From an uncultured Clostridium sp. (GTDB lineage: Bacteria; Bacillota; Clostridia; Lachnospirales; Lachnospiraceae), in assembly GCA_900543885.1 (NCBI GenBank), contig UQTA01000008.1, positions 18,943 to 82,942 on the forward strand: a stretch of 64,000 nucleotides of DNA, in the 5' to 3' direction. Position numbers and translations under genes: made by a program. Below the pieces are notes generated by a model that was given only the letters and a program-made list of their open reading frames with translations, was not told the DNA's origin and did no database searches. Below, piece by piece: positions 1 to 8,907 of the stretch; within the stretch, counting starts at the first letter, position 1, and the number at the start of each line of letters is the position of its first letter.

Positions 1-2
1 CT

Positions 3-1247
3 TTCGTGATCGCACAGAGCGGAAGACCGGGACCTGTTTTAGTGGATATTACCAAGGACGTAACTGCGGCAACCACAGAGTATGAGTATCAGGAGCCAGA
101 GAAGATCGAACCGCAGACAGATACCATCCGTGAGGAAGATATGGAGCGGGCTTTAGAGATGATCCGTAAGTCACGGAAACCATTTATCTTTGTTGGCGGC
201 GGCGCTGTTATCTCCAATGCATCAGAAGAACTGCGTGTTTTTGCTCACAAGATCCAGGCACCGGTTGCAGACAGTTTAATGGGCAAAGGTGCTTTTGATG
301 GCACAGATGAGCTGTATACCGGTATGGTAGGTATGCATGGAACCAAGACTTCCAACTATGGCATTACAGAAGCAGATCTTTTAGTAGTAGTTGGTGCCAG
401 ATTCAGTGACCGTGTAATCGGAAATGCATCAAAATTTGCGAAAAACGCGAAAATTTTACAGATTGAAATTGACCGCGCAGAGATCAATAAGAACATTAAA
501 GTTGACGCAAGTATTATTGGTGATGCCAAGACCATCCTGCGTCGGTTAAACACCCATCTGGATCCAATTAATCATGATGAGTGGATCGCCCATATTGAGC
601 GTATGAAGGATATGTATCCGCTGCGTTATGACAAAAATGTACTCACAGGACCATATATTATCCAGACTGTAAACGAAGTTACCGGCGGGGACGCTGTGAT
701 CGTAACAGAGGTGGGACAGCATCAGATGTGGGCTGCACAGTATTATAAGTACCGTCAGCCGAGAACTCTTCTTACTTCCGGCGGTCTGGGCACTATGGGT
801 TATGGCCTTGGTGCTGCCATCGGTGCAAAGATGGGATGCAAGGATAAAACGGTGATCAATATTGCAGGTGACGGCTGCTTCCGTATGAATATGAACGAGA
901 TCGCAACAGCTACCCGCTACAATATCCCGGTAGTAGAAGTGATCATCAACAATCATGTATTAGGTATGGTGCGCCAGTGGCAGACTCTGTACTACGGCAA
1001 GCGTTATTCCCAGACTGTGCTTAATGATTCTGTTGATTATGTAAAGATCGCAGAGGCAATGGGTGCAAAGGCTTACAGAGTGACCCAGAAAGAGGAACTG
1101 GCTTCTGTATTAAAAGAGGCGATCTCCTTAAATATTCCGGTTGTGATCGATTGTCAGATCGGCTGTGATGACAAGGTATTCCCAATGGTATCTCCCGGAG
1201 CGCCAATTGCAGATGCATTTGATGATACAGATCTGAAAATCAATTAG
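3..1247 (+). CDS. ilvB: Acetolactate synthase large subunit, 3' part (5' end outside window)
   Basis: Catalytic subunit of acetohydroxyacid synthase, a thiamine-diphosphate enzyme that condenses pyruvate with pyruvate or 2-ketobutyrate at the entry of branched-chain amino acid synthesis. The reading frame is open from the first complete codon (position 3), so the gene starts upstream; about 415 of the usual 550-560 residues remain. Seen: SGRPGPVLVDITKDV at the end of the N-terminal domain, the central Rossmann-like domain with FVGGGAV, and the C-terminal ThDP/Mg domain with GDGCF followed by the NN pair of the GDG-NN motif (IINNHVLGMVRQWQ). The frame ends at a TAG after DLKIN. No regulatory-subunit gene follows. 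Related ThDP enzymes such as sulfoacetaldehyde acetyltransferase share the fold, but the GMVRQWQ segment is typical of acetolactate synthases. Confidence 0.93.
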   Translation, partial: FVIAQSGRPGPVLVDITKDVTAATTEYEYQEPEKIEPQTDTIREEDMERALEMIRKSRKPFIFVGGGAVISNASEELRVFAHKIQAPVADSLMGKGAFDGTDELYTGMVGMHGTKTSNYGITEADLLVVVGARFSDRVIGNASKFAKNAKILQIEIDRAEINKNIKVDASIIGDAKTILRRLNTHLDPINHDEWIAHIERMKDMYPLRYDKNVLTGPYIIQTVNEVTGGDAVIVTEVGQHQMWAAQYYKYRQPRTLLTSGGLGTMGYGLGAAIGAKMGCKDKTVINIAGDGCFRMNMNEIATATRYNIPVVEVIINNHVLGMVRQWQTLYYGKRYSQTVLNDSVDYVKIAEAMGAKAYRVTQKEELASVLKEAISLNIPVVIDCQIGCDDKVFPMVSPGAPIADAFDDTDLKIN

Positions 1248-1297
1248 AAAATTTTTAATGATTGGTTGAAATCTAAAAAAATTCAGATAAGTTTTTC

Positions 1298-1326
1298 TTG
1301 AAAAACAAAATAAAACGTTGTATAGT
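1298..1326 (+). promoter_or_regulatory. Sigma-A type promoter for the serC operon
   Basis: TTGAAA at 1298-1303, a 17-base spacer and TATAGT at 1321-1326. Transcription from here would make a leader of roughly 325 bases before serC, unusually long for a biosynthetic operon. Confidence 0.6.
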
Positions 1327-1446
1327 AATTTCTAACACCTTGGAACGTTACCGTTTTACTGAGTTATAACAATAAAGTAAAAGTGACAGAAGTATATCAG
1401 ATACAGAAAGTATCATATTCCCGGATGTGACAATTATTTATACAAG

Positions 1447-1624
1447 GGCATATATACTCAGGTGGCTTCTCTGTGTGATGTGTAAAGTTTTTATTTGCGC
1501 TGCACAGGGAAGCTGCTTGCATATATGAATGTACTCTCGGAAAACTGGCTTCTAAAAGCAAGTTCATGAATGATTCCGAGTATACATATAAATAAAAGGT
1601 GCACAAAAATGAAAAACAGCACCG
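1447..1624 (+). promoter_or_regulatory. Structured 5' leader of serC (candidate cis-regulatory RNA)
   Basis: The 410-base gap between ilvB and serC holds several mutually related inverted repeats. GGCTTCTCTGTG (1464-1475) pairs, with wobbles, to the arm around 1503-1514. CTCGGAA (about 1535-1541) pairs with TTCCGAG (1574-1580). TATACTC near 1453-1459 can instead pair with GAGTATA at 1578-1584, competing with the previous stem. GGTGC (1598-1602) pairs with GCACC (1618-1622). An 11-base direct repeat AATTCCAAGAG lies just before the ribosome site. No T-box consensus (GGGTGGNACCGCG) and no riboswitch class I recognise is present. The structure is seen; a regulatory role is inferred. Confidence 0.4.
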
Positions 1625-1674
1625 AAATTCCAAGAGAATTCCAAGAGGAGGAGAATTATGAGCAGAGTTTATAA
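1609..1674 (+). CDS. Possible leader peptide overlapping the serC start
   Basis: A 21-codon ORF starts at ATG 1609 behind AAAGG (1595-1599, 9-base spacing) and ends at TAA 1672-1674, seventeen bases inside serC in another frame. Its predicted peptide is MKNSTEIPREFQEEENYEQSL. The serC ribosome site (GAGGAGG, about 1645-1651) lies inside this ORF, so translating ribosomes would cover or unwind it. The peptide is not strikingly rich in one amino acid, although it has two serines. It may be fortuitous; low confidence that it is a real gene. Confidence 0.3.
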   Translation: MKNSTEIPREFQEEENYEQSL

Positions 1675-2740
1675 CTTTTCAGCAGGACCGGCTGTATTGC
1701 CGGAAGAAGTCCTAAGCGAAGCAGCAGCAGAGATGCTGGACTACAGAGGCACAGGAATGTCAGTAATGGAGATGAGTCATCGATCTAAGTCATATGAGAC
1801 CATTATTGAAGATGCTGAATCAGATCTGCGTGATCTCTTGCACATTCCGGAGAATTATAAGGTGCTTTTTCTTCAGGGCGGCGGTTCTACCCAGTTTGCC
1901 ATGGTTCCTATGAACCTGATGAAGAATCGTGTGGCGGATTATATCATTACCGGACAGTGGGCAAAGAAAGCGCATAAAGAAGCATCTATTTACGGAAAGG
2001 CAAATGCCATTGCTTCCAGTGCTGACAAGACTTTCAGTTATATTCCGGATTGTTCCGACCTTCCTGTATCTGAGGACGCAGATTATGTATATATCTGTGA
2101 AAATAATACGATCTATGGAACTAAGTTCTGGACGCTGCCAAATACAAAGGGAAAACTTTTAGTGGCAGACCAGTCTTCCTGCTTCTTATCTGAGCCTGTG
2201 GACGTATCCAAATACGGCCTGATCTTTGCAGGTGCACAGAAGAACGTAGGACCGGCAGGTACGGTTATTGTTATCATCCGCGAAGATCTGATCACTGAGG
2301 ATGTGTTAGAGGGAACACCAACTATGCTGCGCTACAAGATCCATGCAGATGCAAAATCCCTTTACAATACTCCTCCTACCTATGGCATTTATATGTGCGG
2401 CAAGGTATTTAAATGGTTAAAGGCAAAGGGCGGCCTGGAAGAGATGAAGAAGATCAATGAGGAAAAGGCAAAGATCCTTTACGATTTCCTGGACGAGAGC
2501 AAGCTGTTTAAGGGTACTGTAGTAAAGAAAGACCGTTCTATTATGAATGTGCCGTTTATTACCGGAAATGAAGAGCTGGATGCTTTATTTGTAAAAGAAT
2601 CCAAGGCAGCAGGACTTGAAAACTTAAAGGGCCACAGAACCGTAGGCGGCATGCGTGCAAGTATTTACAATGCAATGCCAAAGGCCGGAGTAGAGAAACT
2701 GGTTGAGTTCATGGCTGACTTTGAGAAGAGACATCTGTAA
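1658..2740 (+). CDS. serC: Phosphoserine aminotransferase
   Basis: PLP enzyme of the phosphorylated serine pathway: 3-phosphohydroxypyruvate plus glutamate gives O-phosphoserine plus 2-oxoglutarate. The 360 residues match the family length. Seen: the N-terminal YNFSAGPAVLP signature (residues 5-15), GGGSTQF (74-80) that binds the cofactor phosphate, and AGAQKNVGPAG with the Schiff-base lysine at about residue 195. ATG 1658 is preceded by a strong GAGGAGG ribosome site. It is the first gene of a serC-serA-DUF1015 run with gaps of only 62 and 25 bases, so co-transcription from the promoter near 1300 is likely. No phosphoserine phosphatase gene (serB) is present in the cluster. Confidence 0.96.
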   Translation: MSRVYNFSAGPAVLPEEVLSEAAAEMLDYRGTGMSVMEMSHRSKSYETIIEDAESDLRDLLHIPENYKVLFLQGGGSTQFAMVPMNLMKNRVADYIITGQWAKKAHKEASIYGKANAIASSADKTFSYIPDCSDLPVSEDADYVYICENNTIYGTKFWTLPNTKGKLLVADQSSCFLSEPVDVSKYGLIFAGAQKNVGPAGTVIVIIREDLITEDVLEGTPTMLRYKIHADAKSLYNTPPTYGIYMCGKVFKWLKAKGGLEEMKKINEEKAKILYDFLDESKLFKGTVVKKDRSIMNVPFITGNEELDALFVKESKAAGLENLKGHRTVGGMRASIYNAMPKAGVEKLVEFMADFEKRHL

Positions 2741-2802
2741 ATATAAGCCTGCAGTATACAGCTGTACATGAAACATATGTGTGAGTATGAGGAGAGAGTA
2801 TT

Positions 2803-3966
2803 ATGAAAAAGATCCATTGCTTAAATCCAATTGCAGCCTGCGGAACAGACCTGTTTCCGGCTGATTATGAAATAACTGACAACAAAGCAGAGGCAGATGC
2901 CTTTTTAGTACGAAGCGCTTCCATGCATGATATGGAGCTGCCAGAGGGACTTTTGGCCGTGGGCCGCGCAGGTGCCGGTGTAAACAATATTCCTTTGCAT
3001 GAGTGTGCAAAGGCTGGTGTGGTTGTATTTAATACACCTGGAGCCAATGCAAATGGTGTAAAGGAACTGGTACTTGCAGGAATGTTTTTAGCTTCCCGTG
3101 ACATTGTAGGAGGCATTAAATGGTGCCAGGACAATGCAGAAGATGAAAATATTGCAAAAACAACAGAAAAGAGCAAGAAAGCTTTTGCCGGCTGGGAACT
3201 GAAAGGCAAAAAATTAGGTATCATCGGACTTGGCGCTATTGGTGCTGAGGTTGCTAATGCAGCTACCCACCTGGGAATGGAAGTTTATGGTTATGACCCA
3301 TATATTTCTGTAAATGCTGCATGGAGACTTTCCAGAAATGTAAAGCATATTACCAATGCGGATATTATTTTCCAGGAGTGCGACTATATTACCGTTCATG
3401 TGCCGCTGTTAGAGTCCACAAAGGGTATGATCAATAAAGAAAAACTGGATATGATGAAGGATGGTGTGGTAATCTTAAATTTTGCAAGGGATACGCTTGT
3501 AAATGATGACGATATGGCTGCAGCACTGGAGTCTGGAAAAGTTGCCCGTTATGTCAGCGACTTCCCAAATCCAAAGGTGGTACATATGAAACATGTGATC
3601 CTTACTCCCCATCTGGGCGCTTCCACAAGGGAGTCTGAGGACAACTGTGCTGTAATGGCAGTACAGGAGATTACAGATTATCTGGAAAATGGTAATATTA
3701 AAAATTCCGTTAATTATCCGGCCTGCGATATGGGAGTATGCCAGGCAGCAAGCCGTATTGCCGTTCTTCACATGAATATCCCCAATATGATCGGCCAGAT
3801 CACTGCCATACTGGCAGCCCAGGGAGTCAATATTTCTGATATGACCAATAAGAGCCGTGACAAGTATGCATATACCTTATTGGATCTGGAACATAAGCCG
3901 GAAGAGGTTACGGTAGAGAAATTAAAGGCCATTGAGGGTGTTTTGCGAGTACGCGTAGTGAAATAA
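2803..3966 (+). CDS. serA: D-3-phosphoglycerate dehydrogenase with C-terminal ACT domain
   Basis: First step of serine synthesis: 3-phosphoglycerate plus NAD gives 3-phosphohydroxypyruvate. The 387-residue protein has an N-terminal substrate domain, a Rossmann NAD domain with GLGAIG (142-147), the catalytic NFARD (Arg near 229) and TPHLGAS (His near 270), and a C-terminal ACT domain (about 318-387) that in this family binds serine for feedback inhibition. It is the short form without the intervening domain of the long type. GAGGAG precedes ATG 2803. The order serC then serA is common in Clostridia. Confidence 0.95.
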   Translation: MKKIHCLNPIAACGTDLFPADYEITDNKAEADAFLVRSASMHDMELPEGLLAVGRAGAGVNNIPLHECAKAGVVVFNTPGANANGVKELVLAGMFLASRDIVGGIKWCQDNAEDENIAKTTEKSKKAFAGWELKGKKLGIIGLGAIGAEVANAATHLGMEVYGYDPYISVNAAWRLSRNVKHITNADIIFQECDYITVHVPLLESTKGMINKEKLDMMKDGVVILNFARDTLVNDDDMAAALESGKVARYVSDFPNPKVVHMKHVILTPHLGASTRESEDNCAVMAVQEITDYLENGNIKNSVNYPACDMGVCQAASRIAVLHMNIPNMIGQITAILAAQGVNISDMTNKSRDKYAYTLLDLEHKPEEVTVEKLKAIEGVLRVRVVK

Positions 3967-3991
3967 GACGGCGGATCAGAAGGAGAAGAAA

Positions 3992-5230
3992 ATGGCAGTA
4001 GTAAAACCATTTATATGTATCAGACCGGCAAAGGAAAATGCATCCAAAGTAGCAGCGCTTCCTTATGACGTATACAACCGGAAAGAGGCGTGCGCGGCAG
4101 TAGCAGGAAACCCCATTTCATTTTTAAACATTGACAGAGCAGAGACTCAGTTCTCTGATGATGTGGATACGTATGCAGACTGTGTGTATGAGAAGGCGAG
4201 AGAACTTTTAGATACCCAGATCGCAAAGGGAGTCTATGTTACAGATGCAGGGGAACATTATTATCTTTATGAACTGACCATGGACGGACGCAGCCAGACC
4301 GGTATCGTTGCCTGCAGTTCCATTGATGATTATGTAAATGGTGTGATCAAGAAGCATGAAAACACCAGAGAAGACAAGGAATTAGACCGTATCCGTCACG
4401 TGGACACAGTAAATGCCCAGACAGGTCCTATTTTCCTGGCTTACAGACAGAACGAGACTTTAAAAGCCATTGTGGCAGAAGAAAAGGAAAAAACGGCTCT
4501 TTACGATTTTGTATCAGATGATGGCATCCGTCACAGAGTATGGAAGATCGAAGATCCGGCTCAGACTGAAGCCATTGAAAAAGCATTTGCGGCAATTCCG
4601 GCTACCTATATTGCAGACGGACATCACAGAGCAGCTTCAGCTGTAAAAGTTGGTTTAAAGCGCAGGGCAGAAAATCCTGGTTATACAGGGGAAGAGCCCT
4701 TTAATTACTTCCTGTCTGTTCTATTCCCGGATGAAGAACTGATGATCCTTCCATATAACCGTGTAGTAAAAGATTTAAACGGAATGAGCAAAGCGCAGTT
4801 CTTTGATGCAGTAAAAGAAAAATTTGAACTGGAAGAAATGGGAAAAGAACCATATGCGCCAGCTGAAAAAGGAACCTTTGGCATGTACTTAGATAATACA
4901 TGGTATGCCTTAAAAGTACTTCCTCCGTATAGAAGCAGCGATCCGGTAAAGGGACTGGATGTTTCTATTTTGCAGGATCAGCTGTTGGCACCTGTTCTTG
5001 GCATCGGCGATCCGAGAACGGATAAGCGCATTGACTTTATCGGCGGTATCCGCGGCTTAAAAGAGCTGGAGCGCCGTGTAAGTGAAGATATGGAAATTGC
5101 ATTTTCCATGTATCCAACCTCTATTGAAGAGCTTTTGGCAGTAGCGGATGCAGGCCTTTTAATGCCGCCTAAGTCTACCTGGTTTGAGCCAAAGCTGCGA
5201 AGCGGGTTATTTATTCACAGATTAAGTTAA
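3992..5230 (+). CDS. DUF1015 family protein linked to serine biosynthesis
   Basis: A 412-residue soluble protein of the DUF1015 family (older annotations relate it to ParB/Spo0J-like proteins). Seen: an N-terminal segment LPYDVYNRKEA (about 23-33), conserved IKKHENTREDKELDR (119-133) and YIADGHHRAASA (206-217), the last reminiscent of the G-x-H-R nucleotide motif of ParB/sulfiredoxin-like folds that include the SerK and SbnI free-serine kinases. It lies 25 bases after serA behind AGAAGGAG and is followed by a terminator, so it is the last gene of the serine operon. A role in phosphoserine or serine handling is inferred from the neighbourhood and the absence of serB; the family has no settled function known to me. 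Confidence 0.8.
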   Translation: MAVVKPFICIRPAKENASKVAALPYDVYNRKEACAAVAGNPISFLNIDRAETQFSDDVDTYADCVYEKARELLDTQIAKGVYVTDAGEHYYLYELTMDGRSQTGIVACSSIDDYVNGVIKKHENTREDKELDRIRHVDTVNAQTGPIFLAYRQNETLKAIVAEEKEKTALYDFVSDDGIRHRVWKIEDPAQTEAIEKAFAAIPATYIADGHHRAASAVKVGLKRRAENPGYTGEEPFNYFLSVLFPDEELMILPYNRVVKDLNGMSKAQFFDAVKEKFELEEMGKEPYAPAEKGTFGMYLDNTWYALKVLPPYRSSDPVKGLDVSILQDQLLAPVLGIGDPRTDKRIDFIGGIRGLKELERRVSEDMEIAFSMYPTSIEELLAVADAGLLMPPKSTWFEPKLRSGLFIHRLS

Positions 5231-5236
5231 GTTTTT

Positions 5237-5279
5237 GGGGCTGCCTCAAAATGTGAACTGCATTTTGGGCGGCCCTTTT
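5237..5279 (+). terminator. Rho-independent terminator of the serine operon
   Basis: GGGCTGCCTCAAAATG pairs with CATTTTGGGCGGCCC around an eight-base loop, followed by TTTTA. It ends serC-serA-DUF1015 before the convergent M23 gene. Confidence 0.85.
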
Positions 5280-5305
5280 ATATTGTTACAGTTCAGCCTT
5301 GCATC

Positions 5306-6406
5306 TTATTGTGCAGGAATATCTTTCGTCTGGTATACCCGTGTCCATTCTTTTGTGCCATCTACTTTTACGGTTTCACACTGATTTTGCTTTAAAAATT
5401 TTACCAGCTCATAGCAGTTGATCCAGATTTCATGGTCACTTTCTTTCTGGGATTCGTCAAAGACCAGTTCCAGGCCAAAGTGAAGATGGGACTCTTCAAT
5501 GTTGTTGGTGTTTTCTTTGGAGCTGTAACCGGTGCGGCCCATATAGCCAATGACATCTCCGGCCTGAATGAAGCTTCCTTCTTTTAAATGGGCCTGAAAT
5601 GGATAGTTTTTTCGCAGGTGGGCGTAGTAATAGTACCGTTTTTTGTCAAAACTTCGGATGCCGATCCGCCAGCCACCGTACTGATTCCAGCCAAGTGCCT
5701 CTACATAGCCGGATTCCACAGCGATAATGGGAGTTCCTACCTGTCCCATCATATCATGGCCTAAGTGGCGGCGCTTGAAGCCATAACTGCGGGAGACTCC
5801 GAAATCGTCAAAGTCGCTGTAAGGGAAGTTTTTTGCCAGTGGGAAGAAGGCTTTCAGGCCGTATTTTGTGACCCAGACGGTATCAGGAGTTGTCTGGGAG
5901 TCAGAATTTTCGTGGGAGGACTGTTCTGATGCAAGGGGATTTTGAGAGGCTTCATCTATCGGTATCTCCGCCTGAAATGTCCCCACCATTCCATCTAACA
6001 CTGCTCCATAAGCCTGTCTGTAATAGTCGTAATATTTCATATCTTTTGTCAGCTCTTCCATAGTCGTATCCCCATTGATCAGCTGCTTTGCCGCCTTTTC
6101 CATATCACTTCTCTTATATCTGGAAAAATCTCCGCCATAGCGGGTTCCAAGGTACGCCAGCAGATCTACCCAGTTTAAATGTATTTTGGCCTGGCAGGTA
6201 TCCACATCATACCGGAAAGCCTGTTCTAAAGCTTCGCTGGTCACATTAAAATCCACCCATTTGATAAAATCACCGGAGGTCTGAAAAATGCCAGTCTGCC
6301 GGGCTGTTTTTTTCATAAATAAACAAAAGCATAAAATCACCAGGATAAAAAGTTCCATACTAATAAAGATAAATGAACGAAATGGACATTTTTTAGAAAA
6401 AAACAT
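5306..6406 (-). CDS. Membrane-anchored M23 (LytM-type) peptidase-like protein
   Basis: A 366-residue protein with one N-terminal membrane helix (about residues 14-31) after a short basic start, then an extracytoplasmic region. The C-terminal M23 fold shows the zinc motif H-x3-D (His214, Asp218 in HLGHD) and HLHFG (307-311), with HxH also present as the usual third element. M23 enzymes cut peptide cross-links in peptidoglycan, and intact motifs suggest catalytic activity. The middle part (about 45-190), with a low-complexity Ser/Glu/Asn stretch near 155-175, matches no domain I can name. ATG is preceded by AAAAAGGAGGAAATT on the minus strand. It stands alone, convergent with the serine operon. 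A sporulation role (SpoIIQ-like) is possible but not shown. Confidence 0.85.
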   Translation of the reverse strand: MFFSKKCPFRSFIFISMELFILVILCFCLFMKKTARQTGIFQTSGDFIKWVDFNVTSEALEQAFRYDVDTCQAKIHLNWVDLLAYLGTRYGGDFSRYKRSDMEKAAKQLINGDTTMEELTKDMKYYDYYRQAYGAVLDGMVGTFQAEIPIDEASQNPLASEQSSHENSDSQTTPDTVWVTKYGLKAFFPLAKNFPYSDFDDFGVSRSYGFKRRHLGHDMMGQVGTPIIAVESGYVEALGWNQYGGWRIGIRSFDKKRYYYYAHLRKNYPFQAHLKEGSFIQAGDVIGYMGRTGYSSKENTNNIEESHLHFGLELVFDESQKESDHEIWINCYELVKFLKQNQCETVKVDGTKEWTRVYQTKDIPAQ

Positions 6407-6491
6407 AATTTCCTCCTTTTTATTCTGGGCGGATTGCGAATATCATTTAACATCATATGCTGGAGTCAGCGCTGATATGCCGGCGGATTAC

Positions 6492-6520
6492 TTGTTAGGG
6501 AATAGAAATTATGGTAAGAT
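6492..6520 (+). promoter_or_regulatory. Promoter for the iron alcohol dehydrogenase
   Basis: TTGTTA at 6492-6497, 17-base spacer, TAAGAT at 6515-6520. A 19-base sequence repeated near 38.5 kb (6433-6451) lies just upstream. Confidence 0.5.
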
Positions 6521-6594
6521 AATGAATAGACCGGCCATGTTAAATGGTCCGAAATCAGGCAGTATAAAACAATAATCGTATGGAGGAAAAGACA

Positions 6595-7773
6595 ATGCAG
6601 AATTTTGAATTTTATGCACCAACCAGGATGATTTTTGGAAAAGATACCCACAAACAGGTGGGAAAGCTGGTAAAGGAGTATGGTTTTAAGAAGGTTTTCG
6701 TTCATTTTGGCGGAGCAAGTGCAAAAAAGAGCGGACTTCTTGATACAGTATTAGATGCTTTGAAGGCAGAAAATATTGACTATGTAACGCTGGGCGGTGT
6801 TCAGGCAAATCCAACATTGGCTATGGCAAGAGAAGGCATTGAACTGGGGAAAAAGGAAGGTGTTGACTTTATACTTGCAGTAGGTGGTGGAAGTGTGATC
6901 GATTCTGCCAAATGTATTGCAGACGGTATTGCAAATCCGGATACAGATGTATGGAAGTTCTATATGAAAGAGGAAACTCCTAAAGCGGCTCTGCCGGTAG
7001 GTGTGATCCTTACTTTATCTGCAACCGGCAGTGAGATGAGTTCCTCCAGTGTTATCACCAATACGGAGCTTGGTTTAAAACGTGGATTTAACTGCCCGGG
7101 ACACAGACCATTATTCTCTATCTGCAATCCGGAACTGACCTATACAGTAAGTCCATTCCAGACTGGCTGTGGAACGGTAGATATTATGATGCATACCTTA
7201 GAGCGCTATTTCAGCGTAGGAGAGAATACGCCGTTATCTGACCGTATTGCAGAGGGAGTTTTAAAAACTGTGATTCCGGCTGGAAAGGCAGCTCTTGAAA
7301 ATCCAGAGGATTACGAAGCGAGAGCATCGATCATGTGGGCCGGAACCATTTCACACAATGATCTGACAGGTCTTGGAAGATCCACCTTTATGCAGGTACA
7401 TCAGATGGAGCATGAGTTGTCAGGTATGGATGAGAAAATTGCTCACGGTGCAGGACTTTCTGCCTTATGGCCGTCATGGGCAAGATATGTATACAAGAAT
7501 AATGTAGGCCGCTTTGCTCAGTACGCAGTGAATGTATGGAATATTGAGATGGATTTTGAACATCCGGAAAAGACGGCTTTAGCTGGTATCCAGGCAACAG
7601 AAGATTATTTTAAGAGCCTGAATATGCCGGTTTCCTTAAGAGAACTGAATGTTGATCCGTCTTCATTTGAAGAACTGGCAGAAAAATGCACCAACTACGG
7701 CGCAAGAACACTTCCAGGTATCAGGGTGTTAGATAAGCCGGACATGATCGAGATATATAAGATGGCATATTAA
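6595..7773 (+). CDS. Iron-containing alcohol dehydrogenase (BdhA/YqhD-type)
   Basis: NAD(P)H-dependent reductase of aldehydes to alcohols in the type III, metal-dependent family that includes clostridial butanol dehydrogenases. Seen in the 392 residues: an N-terminal dinucleotide domain with AVGGGSVIDSAK, a C-terminal helical domain with metal-ligand histidines in VHQMEHELSG and IAHGAGLSALWPSW, and the family start NFEFYAPTRMIFG. ATG 6595 was chosen because GGAGG (6582-6586) sits 8 bases upstream; the earlier in-frame ATG at 6580 overlaps that ribosome site. The gene is monocistronic, between its own promoter and terminator. The physiological substrate cannot be read from sequence. Confidence 0.93.
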   Translation: MQNFEFYAPTRMIFGKDTHKQVGKLVKEYGFKKVFVHFGGASAKKSGLLDTVLDALKAENIDYVTLGGVQANPTLAMAREGIELGKKEGVDFILAVGGGSVIDSAKCIADGIANPDTDVWKFYMKEETPKAALPVGVILTLSATGSEMSSSSVITNTELGLKRGFNCPGHRPLFSICNPELTYTVSPFQTGCGTVDIMMHTLERYFSVGENTPLSDRIAEGVLKTVIPAGKAALENPEDYEARASIMWAGTISHNDLTGLGRSTFMQVHQMEHELSGMDEKIAHGAGLSALWPSWARYVYKNNVGRFAQYAVNVWNIEMDFEHPEKTALAGIQATEDYFKSLNMPVSLRELNVDPSSFEELAEKCTNYGARTLPGIRVLDKPDMIEIYKMAY

Positions 7774-7842
7774 AAAACAGCAATAAGAGAGAACGCCCGC
7801 TGGTACGGGCGGTGCTCATATGGATTCAAATGGATATAGAAG

Positions 7843-7890
7843 CAGCCTCCGGGAAAGGAACGGAATGTTCCGGCCCTGGAGGCTGTTTTA
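7843..7890 (+). terminator. Terminator after the alcohol dehydrogenase
   Basis: CAGCCTCC (7843-7850) pairs with GGAGGCTG (7878-7885), with further pairing inside, followed by TTTTA. Confidence 0.8.
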
Positions 7891-7941
7891 CGTTATCATG
7901 GGATCGCAGGAAAATACCAGTGGCAGGTTTTACAGACAGAA

Positions 7942-8745
7942 TTACAGTTTAATGATCTCCCCGTCATCGGGAACCAGCAGATTTCCATGATAATATTCTT
8001 TACCTTCTGCTGTATAAAGCTCTTTGCGATGGCTTAAGTTTTTATCTTCTGTATGCCAGAGTACCAGATTGGGGATAGAAAGACTTTCGGCCAGTTCACA
8101 TGCTTCTTTTACTGTACTGTGATGTTTTTCATAAGGCTGGAAGCGCTCACGATCTCCATAGAGACAGAAAGCTTCGTGTAAAAGCCACTGACTGCCTTCC
8201 ACATATGGCTTACATTCAGGATTGTAAGGTTCATCTCCGGCACAGGTGAATTTTTTGCCGTTTTTCAGACGGGTGGTAAAGCCGAACTGCTTTGCTTTGG
8301 TAGATAAAATATCAAAAAAGGTTACATCATAGTCTAAAATGGAGACAGTTTCTCCGTCTTCTACTGGAATCAGAAAAATCTGCTCCCCGATCATTTTATA
8401 AAATTTTCCCTGAAGAGTTAAACGGCATAAGGTAGAAATGGTGTCAACAAGTCCTGGATGACAGTAGATGCGAAGCTCTCCTTCGTATTTTCCCTTTTTC
8501 ATGGCAGTAGCGATCATTCGTACCATCCAGACGATGCCAAGAATGTGGTCGGTATGTTCATGGGTGACGACAATGTGGTGGATATGAGCCATATCTACGT
8601 TCATTTTTTCAAGGATTCCTAAAATACCATTTCCTCCCCCTGCGTCTACCATAAAAAATTCATCCCCGTCTTTTATGGCAAAGCAGGTGTTGTAACAGTG
8701 GGTAGCCTGGGCGTTTCCGATGCCGAATACATACAATTCTTCCAT
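7942..8745 (-). CDS. Metallo-beta-lactamase-fold hydrolase (RNase Z-like group)
   Basis: A 267-residue cytoplasmic protein with the family start FGIGNAQATHCYNTCF, FMVDAGGGNGIL (about 32-42) and the zinc motif THEHTDH (61-67; His62, His64, Asp66, His67). The later ligands appear in FTCAGDEPYNPE, HEAFC and LWHTED. The pattern is that of small RNase Z/arylsulfatase-like hydrolases rather than true tRNase Z, which is usually longer and carries an exosite arm not evident here. The substrate is unknown. It is a single minus-strand gene between the alcohol dehydrogenase terminator and the divergent fbp. Confidence 0.85.
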   Translation of the reverse strand: MEELYVFGIGNAQATHCYNTCFAIKDGDEFFMVDAGGGNGILGILEKMNVDMAHIHHIVVTHEHTDHILGIVWMVRMIATAMKKGKYEGELRIYCHPGLVDTISTLCRLTLQGKFYKMIGEQIFLIPVEDGETVSILDYDVTFFDILSTKAKQFGFTTRLKNGKKFTCAGDEPYNPECKPYVEGSQWLLHEAFCLYGDRERFQPYEKHHSTVKEACELAESLSIPNLVLWHTEDKNLSHRKELYTAEGKEYYHGNLLVPDDGEIIKL

Positions 8746-8907
8746 CTCTTTTTGATCCTTTCCTGATCTTTTCTTAGGTATTTCTTTAAAATTATTAATA
8801 AAATGTAAGCTTTGTGTTTCCGTGGAAAAACTTTTATTTTCAATAAGAATATGGTACTATAAATTTATATAAAACGCAAGAATATGCGAAAACGGGGGAA
8901 TGTATAT

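Noticed and set aside
1248..1657. T-box or known riboswitch before serC
   Set aside because: No AGGGTGGNACCGCG T-box core or familiar aptamer motif found; only generic stems could be supported.
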